A stretch of 64,000 bases of DNA. Source: Flavilitoribacter sp020436695. Its GTDB lineage: Bacteria > Bacteroidota > Bacteroidia > Chitinophagales > Saprospiraceae. Shown here one piece after another: positions 43,329 to 52,705 of this stretch. The stretch lies in the NCBI GenBank assembly GCA_041392665.1, contig JAWKLQ010000044.1, forward strand, positions 6,829-70,828, read 5' to 3'. The notes below the pieces were generated by a model, which worked only from the letters and a program-made list of their open reading frames with translations, was not told where the DNA came from and did not search any database. Each line of letters begins with the position of its first letter. Positions within the stretch are counted from its first letter, which is position 1. The translations under genes were made by a program, and so were the position numbers.

Positions 43329-43517
43329 ATGAATTTACCCGCTTATACCTTCTGGATCTTCATGATGATCGTGGTTCTGCTGGTCATGATCTTTCTCTTC
43401 CCTTCCAATCTGACGATCGGCATCGGTGCGGCGATGTCTTCCTTTATCATCGTATTCCAGGCCTATCTGATCCTGCGAGACCCTTCTACCTCTACTTCGG
43501 ATGAGTATGATCTTTGA
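43329..43517 (+). CDS. Small two-helix membrane protein
   Basis: From the ATG at 43329 a 62-residue product with two hydrophobic segments (YTFWIFMMIVVLLVMIFLF and IGIGAAMSSFIIVFQAYLIL) and a short acidic tail. No family recognised. It is divergent from the small minus-strand membrane protein. The upstream ATGs at 43251 onward would add a polar extension and are less likely. Confidence 0.5.
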   Translation: MNLPAYTFWIFMMIVVLLVMIFLFPSNLTIGIGAAMSSFIIVFQAYLILRDPSTSTSDEYDL

Positions 43518-43745
43518 TGCTGTAATGTTACGATACTGTGATGTTGGAATGTTGTGATGTAAATTGAAGGTTGCAAATCGTCAAGCACGGTTTTCTGTAG
43601 AAAGTAGATGCTTACGGCTGTAGCACGGCATTTCGGACAAATACCAGATAAAGGCACGGCAATGTCACCCTCTAATTTGCAGCAGCACACATGAACGCAC
43701 TACACTGATCATTCATCACAGCATCTCAACATTATAAACATCATA
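43516..43745. repeat. Word-repeat element with a long loop (GATGCTGTAATG family)
   Basis: Left words GATGCTGTAATGTTACGATAC and variants (43516-43561) face complementary words (ATCACAGCATC, ACATCATAACATCAC) at 43707-43757. About 145 bp of ordinary DNA lies between. It fills the gap between two convergent genes. Confidence 0.55.
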
Positions 43746-43748
43746 ACA

Positions 43749-45404
43749 TCACAAAACCTGTCCATCCGCCAACAACCGTTCCCTCACCTCCGGATACTCC
43801 AGATCGTGTACGTCCACGCCTTTATCCAGAGCCATTCCGGCCAGCGTGCCCGCACTTTGTCCCAGGATCATAAATACCGGTTCCATACGGATCGAACCGA
43901 AAGCAATGTGAGAACTGGATACCGCTACCGGCACCAGTAAATTGCTACATTCTGCTTGTTTGGGAATGATCGTCCCCATCGCGATCCGGTAAGGTTCTTT
44001 CGGGTGCACACCGATATCCCCCTCATTCTGCACATATCCCTCCGGTGTAATATAGCGCTGTATGTTGTGAGAATCCATGGTGTAAGAGCCCATACCAATG
44101 GATTCATTGACCGGGGTTTGGCCCTGGATCTCATTTTCAGTCATTACGTACTCGCCGATCATCCGCCGGGCTTCCCGCACGTAGATCTGGTGCGGCCAGT
44201 GTCCGTTATCGGGAAATTCATCTTTAGACAGGCCCCATTCTTTCATTTCGGTGCGTACCTCCTCCGGTACACGTGGATCGTTGGCAATGAAGTACAACAA
44301 TCCTTTCTGATAGGATTCATGCTCTTTGATGATCTCCCGACGGCGTTCGTAGCTTGCTTCCGGATAGTCGTAATTCATTCCGATGTTGTCGAAACTGAAT
44401 GGTCCGTGATTATTGACGTCGGTCTTCAGATTGGGAATGGGATCGAATTTGTTGAAGGTTTCCCGCCAGCCGGAATCGTAGATACGCAATAACAATTCGT
44501 ATTGGGTGGAATCATAATCTGCCGGCCTTTCAAACTGCAATCGGTTTTCCGGAACCTTGGTCAGGCAGGTTCGGAAGCAGTATGCCTGCACTTTGTTATC
44601 GCCCTTTCCCTTTTGCCCCGGATCTGTAGTGGAGATGCGCGGCAACACACCGCTTGCAGGATCGCCCGGAACCACATACGGACTGATCTTCCGGTCGGCA
44701 AAATGATGCCCGTGGTGCAACACACCAACCTGAATGCCGTTCCAGTTTTCACCGTATACACTATTGGCTTCCCGGCCAACATGATAATTCACGCCGGCAG
44801 CAGCCATGAGATCACCTTCGTAAGTAGCATCCACGAATATTTTGCCTTTATAGGTCTGCCCGCTCAATGTGGTGATCGCTGTAATGCTGCCATCGGACAT
44901 TTCCACCCCATGCTCGCGGTCCAGCAATTCTTCCCGATATACCGGTATTTCATAATCGCGGATGTAGTCATCAAATACCTGTTCGGCGATGTGCGGCTCG
45001 AAGATCCACATGGTGCGGTTCTCTCCGTCCATAGCCGGCGTACCCTGCCCGGTATTGCCGTAATCTTCGTGTTTCTGCCAGTGCCAGGTTTCCGGTTGCT
45101 GATAATATTGGTAAACGCGGTGGTAAAACTCGCGGGAGAGGCCGCCAATTACACTTTTATTACCGGTATCGGTCCAGCCGAGGCCGCCGGCCGTCAAGCC
45201 GCCCAGATGCTTATCGGGCGAAACCAGGATCACAGAATGGCCCATTTTCGCTATCTGTACAGCGGTAGTCACTGCACCGGAAGTGCCGCCGTACACAATG
45301 ACATCAGCCATCATGGCGTCATCGGAAATGGTATCACCGGAATCACAGGCACTGTCAAATAAGAGTAGGCAAAGGAGAAGAGGATATAGTATGTGTTTGG
45401 TCAT
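43749..45404 (-). CDS. FAD-dependent oxidoreductase lipoprotein
   Basis: A 551-residue lipoprotein (LLLFDSAC, Cys20). The N-terminal dinucleotide fold VIVYGGTSGAVTTAVQIAKM and HLGGLTAGGLGWTDTGN are hallmarks of the FAD-dependent oxidoreductases found in polysaccharide utilisation regions (the xanthan-lyase-annotated group). The C-terminal VAVSSSHIAFGSIRMEPVFM and GQSAGTLAGMAL complete the FAD site. It probably oxidises a sugar or sugar derivative in the periplasm. It precedes a GH130-type gene on the same strand, 160 bp away. Confidence 0.88.
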   Translation of the reverse strand: MTKHILYPLLLCLLLFDSACDSGDTISDDAMMADVIVYGGTSGAVTTAVQIAKMGHSVILVSPDKHLGGLTAGGLGWTDTGNKSVIGGLSREFYHRVYQYYQQPETWHWQKHEDYGNTGQGTPAMDGENRTMWIFEPHIAEQVFDDYIRDYEIPVYREELLDREHGVEMSDGSITAITTLSGQTYKGKIFVDATYEGDLMAAAGVNYHVGREANSVYGENWNGIQVGVLHHGHHFADRKISPYVVPGDPASGVLPRISTTDPGQKGKGDNKVQAYCFRTCLTKVPENRLQFERPADYDSTQYELLLRIYDSGWRETFNKFDPIPNLKTDVNNHGPFSFDNIGMNYDYPEASYERRREIIKEHESYQKGLLYFIANDPRVPEEVRTEMKEWGLSKDEFPDNGHWPHQIYVREARRMIGEYVMTENEIQGQTPVNESIGMGSYTMDSHNIQRYITPEGYVQNEGDIGVHPKEPYRIAMGTIIPKQAECSNLLVPVAVSSSHIAFGSIRMEPVFMILGQSAGTLAGMALDKGVDVHDLEYPEVRERLLADGQVL

Positions 45405-45449
45405 GATATCAATAGGTTTTTATGTGGTGATCTGTTTGTATTTGGACTT

Positions 45450-45560
45450 GTTGGGTGTTGAGGTTTGAGTGTTTTGAGGTGTTGAGGTTTTGAGGTTTTG
45501 AGGTTAGACCTGCAATTGACAACGTGAACTATCGACTTACGACTGAATGACGTGTAACTT
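45450..45560. repeat. Two adjacent word tracts (GAGGTGTTGAGG and TTACGACT families)
   Basis: 45450-45515 is a run of GGTGTTGAGG, GGTTTTGAGG and similar units; the 10-mer GAGGTGTTGA at 45476-45485 is shared with 12311-12320. 45525-45560 carries GACTTACGACTGAATGACG and ACTTACGACT. No matching arms are present nearby. The tracts separate the FAD oxidoreductase and GH130 genes. Confidence 0.5.
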
Positions 45561-45564
45561 ACGA

Positions 45565-46668
45565 CTACTCCTTAACTGCCACCGCAATCTTGGAATCTGC
45601 CGTACCATAGTACAGGAACCATTTCCCCTTAAAATGCACCAATCCTTCCACAAAGCAGACCTCGTTCACCTCTCCCACCTTTTCGTAATCCTTTTCCGGA
45701 TGGATGAAATAACTTTCCGTGCGGTCAATTTGGCGATAGGGATGCTCTTTATCAAACAAAGCCTGTCCGGCAGCATACGTGAATTTCGGCAGCTCCGGAT
45801 CATTGAAGTTAGCCGCATTACTACTGTTATAAATAAGCAGAATGCCTTCGTCCTGCAACAAGGCATAAGGCCCCGGTTCTACCAGACGGCTATCGAAATA
45901 GCCCGGCCGGGGATGAAGCACGGAGATCATTTGCTGATTCTCCGCATTTTCCGCCACTTGCCAGTGGATCAGATCATCGGAGCTGGCCATAAACAGATCG
46001 GTATCGCCGAAATACATCCAGTATTTTTCCTGTACCTTGGTAGCTATGATCCGGTCACCTTCCAGTCGGGAAACAATTGCGCCTGATTTTGACCAGGTAT
46101 CCAGATATTTACCGGTACCCAGTACCGGGCCGTGCTTTTGCCACTGCATCAGGTCTTTTGAACTGGCGAGGCAAAGACGGGCCGTTTTGCCGTCGTACGA
46201 AGTGTAGGTCATCAAATAGGTCCCGTCTTCACTTTCCACAATGCGGGGGTCTTCTACCCCCCCGGGCCATTCAAAGCCCTGCATACTGTCTTTTGCCGGG
46301 TAAAAAATAGGAGCCGGTTGTTTTTCGAAATGCAGCCCGTCTTCGCTGATGGCCAGCCCGAGACGGGATGTCATGTCCTGGTCCTGCGCCCGGTAGATCA
46401 GATATACTTTTCCGTCTTTAACCAGCGCAGTAGGATTGAGTACATTCCGGGCCTCCCATTCCACTTCTTTTTCTCTTATCGGGCATACAAAGACCTGACC
46501 AGATGTAGGCTGCAAAATAGGATTGATACTATCCGCTTTTACAAAATCGACCATGGTCCATGCTTCCGGACCGCCAGTACCTTCAATAGTAGAAGCATGC
46601 TCATTCGGACGACAGGATAACATACCCACAGTAGCCAGAAAGAGGCAAAATAGGAGTTGGTTCTTCAC
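45565..46668 (-). CDS. GH130-family glycoside phosphorylase-like lipoprotein
   Basis: Start at a GTG (46668) because it gives a proper lipoprotein signal, MKNQLLFCLFLATVGMLSC (Cys19); the ATG at 46866 would add 66 residues of odd composition. The five-bladed propeller is of the GH130/GH43-like clan: NPTALVKDGKVYLIYRAQ, GVEDPRIVESEDGTYLMTYT (EDPR with the catalytic region of GH130), then RLVEPGPYAL and EGLVHFKGKWFLYYG. GH130 enzymes phosphorolyse or hydrolyse beta-mannosides and can process N-glycan or mannan fragments. It is divergent from susC, and the shared gap has direct repeats. Confidence 0.85.
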   Translation of the reverse strand: MKNQLLFCLFLATVGMLSCRPNEHASTIEGTGGPEAWTMVDFVKADSINPILQPTSGQVFVCPIREKEVEWEARNVLNPTALVKDGKVYLIYRAQDQDMTSRLGLAISEDGLHFEKQPAPIFYPAKDSMQGFEWPGGVEDPRIVESEDGTYLMTYTSYDGKTARLCLASSKDLMQWQKHGPVLGTGKYLDTWSKSGAIVSRLEGDRIIATKVQEKYWMYFGDTDLFMASSDDLIHWQVAENAENQQMISVLHPRPGYFDSRLVEPGPYALLQDEGILLIYNSSNAANFNDPELPKFTYAAGQALFDKEHPYRQIDRTESYFIHPEKDYEKVGEVNEVCFVEGLVHFKGKWFLYYGTADSKIAVAVKE

Positions 46669-46744
46669 AGTTTGTAATGAATTTATTTTACCGTTCAAGA
46701 TAAACAATCTTTTCGCCTCATCTCTCACCTGTTCCCTTAATCTC

Positions 46745-46844
46745 AAAAAGCAAAATAAAACCCATGAAAAAGCAAAATAATTGCCCAAAAATTTCCTGAT
46801 TAAGTAAAATTCCCTAATTTCGTTAAGTGTTTTTTTTACACTTA
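46745..46844. promoter_or_regulatory. Direct repeats and small palindrome between the GH130 and susC genes
   Basis: AAAAAGCAAAATAA occurs at 46745-46758 and 46767-46780, spaced 22 bp centre to centre (two helical turns), which suits a dimeric activator. TAAGTGT (46824-46830) and ACACTTA (46838-46844) flank seven T residues, a small hairpin just before susC. The gap has no recognised regulator gene beside it. The susC and GH130 promoters are probably here, but no exact TAnnTTTG was found. Confidence 0.4.
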
Positions 46845-46890
46845 TCTTTTTCAAAAGACACTGCATTCTTCATCTTAAACCCACTCACTA

Positions 46891-49836
46891 ATGCGGACAA
46901 AACGAAAACCTAATGTTTTGAGGGGGAAAAGCCATCGGCGATTATACTCGCTGCTCAGTTTCGCTTTTTTCTTCTTCATCACCCAGGCTGCAATAGCCCA
47001 AACCAGACTCGTCACCGGAACGGTCATCGGTGCGGAGGACAACATTCCATTGATCGGGGTAAATATCCAGATCAAAGGAACCTCTACCGGAACCGTTACC
47101 GATATTGACGGTAAATATCAGATCAGCGCCGGCGACAATGATGTACTCTCCTTTTCCTACACAGGATATCGCCCCGTAGAAGAAACAGTCGGCGGCCGCA
47201 GTGTCATCGACGTGACCCTCTCCACTGACTCCCAGGTACTGGACGAAGTAGTGGTCATCGGTTACGGTACGGCCGAGCGTAAAGAGATCACCAACTCCGT
47301 CGTCAGTGTTGATGCCGACGAGTTTAACAAAGGTAATGTCAATGATCCGGCCCAATTACTGCAAGGTAAGGTAGCCGGTCTTTCCATCGCTCGACCGGGT
47401 GGCGACCCCAACGCCGGATTCAATATCCGCTTGCGCGGTCTTTCCACTTTCGGAGCCAACTCCCAGCCGCTTATCGTGATCGACGGAGTGGTCGGAGGTT
47501 CCCTGCAACTGATCGACCCCAATGATATTGAGTCGATCGAAGTACTCAAAGACGGCTCGGCTGCCGCCATTTACGGTACTCGGGGTGCATCCGGGGTGAT
47601 CATTGTGACCACCAAAAAGGCTTCCCTGCAACAAAAAGGGAATATCGATTTCAATACCTATGTTGCGGTGGAAGATGTGGCCAAATTCGTCGAGAATTCC
47701 ACACCGGCTCAATACCGTGAAGCCGGCGGCGTAGACAACGGCTCAGAAACCAACTGGCTGGACATGCTCACCCGCACCGGCGTATCGCAGGTGTACAATC
47801 TTTCAGCTTATAACAATTTCGGCAACGGTGATTATCGGGTCTCATTGAACTACCGCGATGTACAGGGTGTTGCCCTGAAAAGCGGCTTCAACCAGATCAA
47901 CGGTCGTCTGAACCTGAATCAGCGTGTGCTTAATGACAAGCTCAAGTTGAGTGTTAACCTGGGTATTACCAGACGTCAGGCCCAGTTTACGCCCTACGAG
48001 AGCATGCGTTTCGCCATCATCGCCGACCCCACTGCTCCGGTCTACAATAATAATGATCCGGCGCAGGGTTACTGGGAGCCGAACACGCCTGAATACCACA
48101 ACCCTTACGCCATTTCGCAGGAAGTTACGGACGATGGAAAGTTCAACACCCTGCTTGGAAGCGCCCGGCTGGACTACGAACTGGTCAGCGGACTGAATAT
48201 CGCTGCCTTCTATTCCAATCAGCAGGAAAGTGATCTACGCTCTCAATATTTCAGCTCCAAGACTCGCTTTACTTCCGCTTCCGGACAGAAAGGGCGGGCC
48301 AATAAGTTTGCCGAACAACGCAAGAACGAGCTGTTCGAGGTCACTACTACGCTGAAAAGAGCACTCGGTAATCTCAACATCAATGCGGTGGCCGGCTACT
48401 CCTGGCAGGAATTCAACTTTGAGAATTTCAATGCCTTTAATACCAACTTCATCACCGATGATCTGCTCTACAATGCACTGGAACTCGGCCTCGGTACCGC
48501 TACCGGTAGTGATGCCAACTCGGGCATGAACAGTCAAAAAGAAGAAGCAAGACTGATCTCTTTCTTCGGTCGAGTACTTTTGAATTTTAACGATAGCTAT
48601 TTCCTATCCATGGCTCTGCGCAGAGAAGGTTCTTCCAAATTCGGTGTCAACAACCGTTGGGGTAACTTCTATTCCCTCAGTGGTGGGGTGGATCTGGTAC
48701 AGGCTGCCGGCGTCCCGATGAACGTGCTCAAGCTACGGGTCGGATACGGAGTAACGGGCAACCTGCCGAATCAGAACTACGAATATCTCACTCGCCTATC
48801 CCGCGGCTCGCGTATCTTTTTCAACAATCAGCGCTATCTCCAGGGGGTGAACTTTGCGTCTAATCCAAACCCGGACCTGAAATGGGAGCAAAAAGCAGAG
48901 ACCAACATCGGTCTGGATTACGGTTTTGCGAACAATCGCATCACCGGTGCTATCGATTACTACGTGCGTAACACAACCGATGTGCTGCAATCCGTGAGCG
49001 TTCCGGTACCACCCAACTTCTACTCCTCTACCCTACTCAACATTGGTGAGTTGAAGAGTAACGGATTTGAATTCTCCTTCAACTGGGCAGCAGTGCAAAA
49101 ACCTTCCTTCAGCTATAATACCGGCATCGTTTTCTCCACGTTTAACACGGACCTCGTGCAACTTGACGGTGAGCGCGACCAGATCTTCCTGGGGAATCTG
49201 GGCCCTCCAGGCCTGAACGGTATCAACGTGATCCGTGTAGCGGAAGGACAACCCATCGGTGATATCATGGCCCCGATCTTCGAAGGGCTCGATGACCAGG
49301 GCCGACGCATCATAACCGACCAGAATGGCGACGGCACCATTAGTCAGGAAGCCGATGCAGTAGTTGTGGGCAACGGTCTTCCCGATTTCGAGATGTCCTG
49401 GAACAATTCCATCACTATCGGTGATTTTGACCTCAGTGCGGTGATCCGCGGTGCTTTCGGTCACAGTCTGGTGAATATCAACCGGGCCTATTATGAGTCG
49501 CCGGCCGCCTCCAACAACTACAACCCGGTAAGAACCAAATATTATCTGCCGGAACTGACCGAGGGCGAAAGCTGGAACAGTTACTACGTGGAAAAAGCGG
49601 ACTTTGTCAAGCTGGATAATATCACACTGGGCTATACGCCCAATCTGCCGGGTACTGCCTTACGGAATCTGCGCCTCTACATTTCCGCCCAAAACCTCTT
49701 TGTTATCACCGACTATACCGGTGTTGATCCGGAGGTACATTACAGCTACGGCTCCGTACTGGCTCCGGGAGTAGATGACCGGAATTCCTATTTCAGAACG
49801 AAGACCGTTACTTTCGGTCTGAATGTGGGATTTTAA
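46891..49836 (+). CDS. SusC/RagA-family TonB-dependent outer-membrane transporter
   Basis: A 981-residue outer-membrane channel. After a signal peptide ending AAIAQ comes a carboxypeptidase-D-like regulatory domain (VNIQIKGTSTGTVTDIDGKY), then the TonB box/plug (VLDEVVVIGYG, DPAQLLQGKVAG, GSAAAIYGTRGASGVIIVTTKK) and a 22-strand barrel ending in an aromatic residue. It forms a lidded channel with SusD and imports oligosaccharides using TonB energy. Together with GH92 and GH130 genes nearby, an alpha-mannoside or N-glycan substrate is inferred. Confidence 0.95.
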   Translation: MRTKRKPNVLRGKSHRRLYSLLSFAFFFFITQAAIAQTRLVTGTVIGAEDNIPLIGVNIQIKGTSTGTVTDIDGKYQISAGDNDVLSFSYTGYRPVEETVGGRSVIDVTLSTDSQVLDEVVVIGYGTAERKEITNSVVSVDADEFNKGNVNDPAQLLQGKVAGLSIARPGGDPNAGFNIRLRGLSTFGANSQPLIVIDGVVGGSLQLIDPNDIESIEVLKDGSAAAIYGTRGASGVIIVTTKKASLQQKGNIDFNTYVAVEDVAKFVENSTPAQYREAGGVDNGSETNWLDMLTRTGVSQVYNLSAYNNFGNGDYRVSLNYRDVQGVALKSGFNQINGRLNLNQRVLNDKLKLSVNLGITRRQAQFTPYESMRFAIIADPTAPVYNNNDPAQGYWEPNTPEYHNPYAISQEVTDDGKFNTLLGSARLDYELVSGLNIAAFYSNQQESDLRSQYFSSKTRFTSASGQKGRANKFAEQRKNELFEVTTTLKRALGNLNINAVAGYSWQEFNFENFNAFNTNFITDDLLYNALELGLGTATGSDANSGMNSQKEEARLISFFGRVLLNFNDSYFLSMALRREGSSKFGVNNRWGNFYSLSGGVDLVQAAGVPMNVLKLRVGYGVTGNLPNQNYEYLTRLSRGSRIFFNNQRYLQGVNFASNPNPDLKWEQKAETNIGLDYGFANNRITGAIDYYVRNTTDVLQSVSVPVPPNFYSSTLLNIGELKSNGFEFSFNWAAVQKPSFSYNTGIVFSTFNTDLVQLDGERDQIFLGNLGPPGLNGINVIRVAEGQPIGDIMAPIFEGLDDQGRRIITDQNGDGTISQEADAVVVGNGLPDFEMSWNNSITIGDFDLSAVIRGAFGHSLVNINRAYYESPAASNNYNPVRTKYYLPELTEGESWNSYYVEKADFVKLDNITLGYTPNLPGTALRNLRLYISAQNLFVITDYTGVDPEVHYSYGSVLAPGVDDRNSYFRTKTVTFGLNVGF

Positions 49837-49860
49837 TTTTCTAACATTGAAAGAATAGCA

Positions 49861-51393
49861 ATGAAAACTTCAATTATAACCAAAGCAGCTTTCATCCTCC
49901 TCGTGCTGGCGCTCCCGCAGTCCTGCACCGATCTGGATACCACGCTCTACAGTGACCTTACTCCCGACACGGAGTACACTACTACCGATAACCTGCTGGC
50001 AGCCCTGCTGGCCGCATATGCGCCGCTAAAAAACAGCTACGGCAATAATGGTTTATTCGAGATCCAGGAACTTTCCACGGAGACCAGTGCAGCCCCCGCT
50101 AAATTCGGTCCGTGGGACGACGGCGGCATCTGGGCCCGCCTGCACCGTCACGAGTGGGAAAATAATGCCTGGTTCATCAACAACGCCTGGAATATGTGTT
50201 TCGGGGGTATTTCCACCTGCAACCGCCTCATTGAAGAATTCGAGGCGACCAGTGGTGACGTAACCGCCGCCGTCAATGAGTTACGGGCCGTTCGCGCCTT
50301 GTATTTCTTCACCGCTATGGATCTTTGGGGCGACGTCCCCCTGGTAACGAGCTTCGTATCGGCAGAGACCAACCCAGCTCGTACTCCACGGGCACAAGTG
50401 TATGATTTCCTGGTGAAGGAGTTGCAGGAGATCATTCCCACGCTACCGGATAATCCCAGTGGAGAGAACTACGGCCGAATGAATAAATGGGCCGCTATGG
50501 CCATGCTTGCCCGCTTGTATCTGAACGCCGAAGTCTATACCGGCACCGCTCAGTGGCAGGCTGCCGCCGATATGGCCCAACAGGTCATTAACAGTGGCCG
50601 TTTTACGCTGGAGCCGGCTTATCTGGATAACTTCAAATCAGCTAACGAACGCTCAGTGGAGAATATCTTTGTAGTGACTCATTCCTCTTCCAGCGGTGGT
50701 GCCTTAAATATGCACATGCGGACCCTGCACCCGCTGAGCAAGGAGACCTATAACTTTACAACCGGGCCCTGGAACGGATATACCGCCCTGGAAGAGTTCT
50801 ACAACTCTTTCGATGAACGCGACAGCCGGCGGGAAATGTTTATCGTAGGGCAGCAATACACCAGCAGCGGAGAACCAATCCAGGATCCGAACGGCGCCAT
50901 TGAGATCGACTCCAAAGGTAACCCCGATCCGGACGGTACACCGCTGATCTTCACTCCCTACATCAATGAGCTTTGGCCCAAAGCATTCAGTCAGTCCGGC
51001 GCCCGCATCGGCAAATACGAATTCGTGAACGGGCTCGACCTGGCCATGGATAACGACTTCCCGGTCTTCCGCTACGCCGAGATCATGTTGATCCGGGCCG
51101 AAGCCCTGTGGCGCATGGATAATTCCAGTGCCGAAGCCAAGGAACTGATCCTCCAGATCAGAGAACGCGCCGGCCTGGGTGGCATCGATCCTTTGACGGA
51201 GGATGACCTGTATCATGAGATCCAGCGGGAACTGGCGTTCGAGGCCCAGGCCCGTACCGTCATGATCCGCTTCGACCGCTTTAACAATACCTGGTGGGAG
51301 AAAACGATCACCGATCCGAACAAGAACCTGTTCCCGATCCCGACGGATCAGCTGAACGGTAACCCGAATCTGACGCAGAACCCGGGGTATTGA
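49861..51393 (+). CDS. SusD/RagB-family surface glycan-binding lipoprotein
   Basis: A 510-residue lipoprotein (LPQSCTDLD, Cys22) that caps the SusC channel and binds glycan. The helical TPR-like scaffold is recognisable: RALYFFTAMDLWGDVPLVT, NKWAAMAMLARLYLNAEVYTG and the C-terminal FPVFRYAEIMLIRAEALWRM and IQRELAFEAQ. It starts 24 bp after susC, so the pair is one transcript. The 44-bp hairpin at 51480-51523 follows. Confidence 0.95.
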   Translation: MKTSIITKAAFILLVLALPQSCTDLDTTLYSDLTPDTEYTTTDNLLAALLAAYAPLKNSYGNNGLFEIQELSTETSAAPAKFGPWDDGGIWARLHRHEWENNAWFINNAWNMCFGGISTCNRLIEEFEATSGDVTAAVNELRAVRALYFFTAMDLWGDVPLVTSFVSAETNPARTPRAQVYDFLVKELQEIIPTLPDNPSGENYGRMNKWAAMAMLARLYLNAEVYTGTAQWQAAADMAQQVINSGRFTLEPAYLDNFKSANERSVENIFVVTHSSSSGGALNMHMRTLHPLSKETYNFTTGPWNGYTALEEFYNSFDERDSRREMFIVGQQYTSSGEPIQDPNGAIEIDSKGNPDPDGTPLIFTPYINELWPKAFSQSGARIGKYEFVNGLDLAMDNDFPVFRYAEIMLIRAEALWRMDNSSAEAKELILQIRERAGLGGIDPLTEDDLYHEIQRELAFEAQARTVMIRFDRFNNTWWEKTITDPNKNLFPIPTDQLNGNPNLTQNPGY

Positions 51394-51479
51394 TGATGAA
51401 TAGTTGAAACATGAGTCATCCCATATTTTTAAACAGAACCATAAGTGATTAAAAATCAGCATGCTATCTTTTGGGCATC

Positions 51480-51523
51480 GTTGCCAGTTGCCGGTTAATC
51501 AGTTGACAAACCGGCAACTGGCA
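51480..51523 (+). terminator. 44-bp repeated hairpin after susD
   Basis: Identical to 41818-41861. Stem GCCAGTTGCCGGTT / AACCGGCAACTGGC with a 12-nt loop. About 90 bp after the susD stop codon and before another plus-strand gene; a terminator for susCD is likely. A further CCGACAACTGGC word follows. Confidence 0.6.
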
Positions 51524-51597
51524 ACCGACAACTGGCTGATTATCAATGTTAATCAGGAATTTCTCCCTGAGGCCTTATCTTATTCTGAAAATTTGGG

Positions 51598-52239
51598 ATG
51601 ACTCATGTTATTTTGAATGCCTTGCATATGACCGCCCGAACAAGACCAAACGAAATACCGGCCGGATGGCATTATCCAGCTCTTTCCTTCCTTCTATTTA
51701 TCTTCCTGTCGATCATTGCCTGCCGGAAAACGCCCGAAGAACAGTACCGGAAATTTGAGAAGAACGAACTGGCTAAAGGCATCCACTACGACAGCCTTAT
51801 TTATGGACTGACTTTTGGCATGAGCAATGACGAATTCAGAGATTACTGTTTCGGTCAGCATCTTGAAGGGCAATTCAATCAGGGTGGGCGCCGCAATTCT
51901 GCCTGGGTAGTCAGCCAACTGAAGCACGAGCTGAACTATCCCGCAGAGATCAATTTCTATCCGGAATTCAAGCAGGATAGCATTACCGGTCTGAACGCTT
52001 CGATCTATTATGTAAACGCCCATTACCAGGATCACACATTCCATTTGGATAGCCTGTTACAGGATGTACTCCATCTGGTGGAAAAGTGGTACGGGCCGGG
52101 CTATTACAAGATCAAAAGTCCTGTCAAATACAAAGATGATGTCTACGTAAAGGTGAACGGTAATCGGCGGATCACTATCTATCCCGATCAAAGCGGGCAA
52201 ATGGTGAATTTGTGGTATGTGAATCTGAGGGTTAAGTAA
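51598..52239 (+). CDS. Hypothetical lipoprotein downstream of susD
   Basis: A 213-residue protein; the lipobox FLSIIAC places the lipidated Cys at residue 42 from the first ATG, or 32 if translation starts at the ATG at 51628. The mature part is mixed charged and aromatic (IYGLTFGMSNDEFRDYCFG, KWYGPGYYKIKSPVKYKDD) and has no motif I recognise. It is separated from susD by a hairpin, so it may be independent. Surface glycan-binding proteins often occupy this position, but the length and fold do not suggest one strongly. Confidence 0.65.
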   Translation: MTHVILNALHMTARTRPNEIPAGWHYPALSFLLFIFLSIIACRKTPEEQYRKFEKNELAKGIHYDSLIYGLTFGMSNDEFRDYCFGQHLEGQFNQGGRRNSAWVVSQLKHELNYPAEINFYPEFKQDSITGLNASIYYVNAHYQDHTFHLDSLLQDVLHLVEKWYGPGYYKIKSPVKYKDDVYVKVNGNRRITIYPDQSGQMVNLWYVNLRVK

Positions 52240-52291
52240 AATGAGAAATGCGTATAGGAAAATAAACCTATGTTATATTCGGCTCGACAAA

Positions 52292-52705
52292 TCATGGCAA
52301 AACCCCAACAAGTTTTACCTTAATACCTCGTAATTTTTTCAATTGTTTATCATTTGTCAAAAATACCTCACAGCCATATTGATAGGCGACACTAACTTGC
52401 AATGCGTCAAGAGGTTTCAAAAAAGAATTATTTGCTCGAAGTTTTGAAAACAAGCTTGCGTGACTCGAATCTATATTCTGAATAGTAAACTCAGTTTTTT
52501 CGAGAAAATCTGCCAGCTTTTTAATTAAATCAATCCTGCCATCTCTTTCTGGCTTCACTCCAAACTCTCCTATTGAAACGACGCTTGTCACCAATTCGTG
52601 GTGATTCAATAAACAATCAATTAGATAGGATTGGATTCTATAAGCAAACTGTGGATGATCCTCAATCAAATAGATAAGTGGAGCCGTATATACAAAAATC
52701 TTCAT
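52292..52705 (-). CDS. PIN-domain toxin-like protein with substituted catalytic Asp
   Basis: A 137-residue VapC-type PIN protein, normally a Mg2+-dependent ribonuclease toxin. The start reads MKIFVYTAPLIYLIED; family members have FIDTAPLIYL, so Tyr6 (codon TAT) stands where the first metal-binding Asp (GAT or GAC) belongs. The others are present: Glu47 (SIGEFGV), Asp100 (KPLDALQVSVA) and Asp119 (FLTNDKQL). It overlaps the antitoxin gene by 4 bp. Nuclease activity is probably lost or strongly weakened. Confidence 0.85.
   Translation of the reverse strand: MKIFVYTAPLIYLIEDHPQFAYRIQSYLIDCLLNHHELVTSVVSIGEFGVKPERDGRIDLIKKLADFLEKTEFTIQNIDSSHASLFSKLRANNSFLKPLDALQVSVAYQYGCEVFLTNDKQLKKLRGIKVKLVGVLP

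Noticed and set aside
44502..45362. 286-codon open frame antisense to the FAD oxidoreductase
   Set aside because: FAD-binding motifs are on the minus strand; the plus frame shows no motif.
46669..46866. ATG at 46866 as the GH130 start
   Set aside because: The extra 66 residues precede a clear lipoprotein signal and cover the divergent promoter region; the GTG at 46668 fits better.
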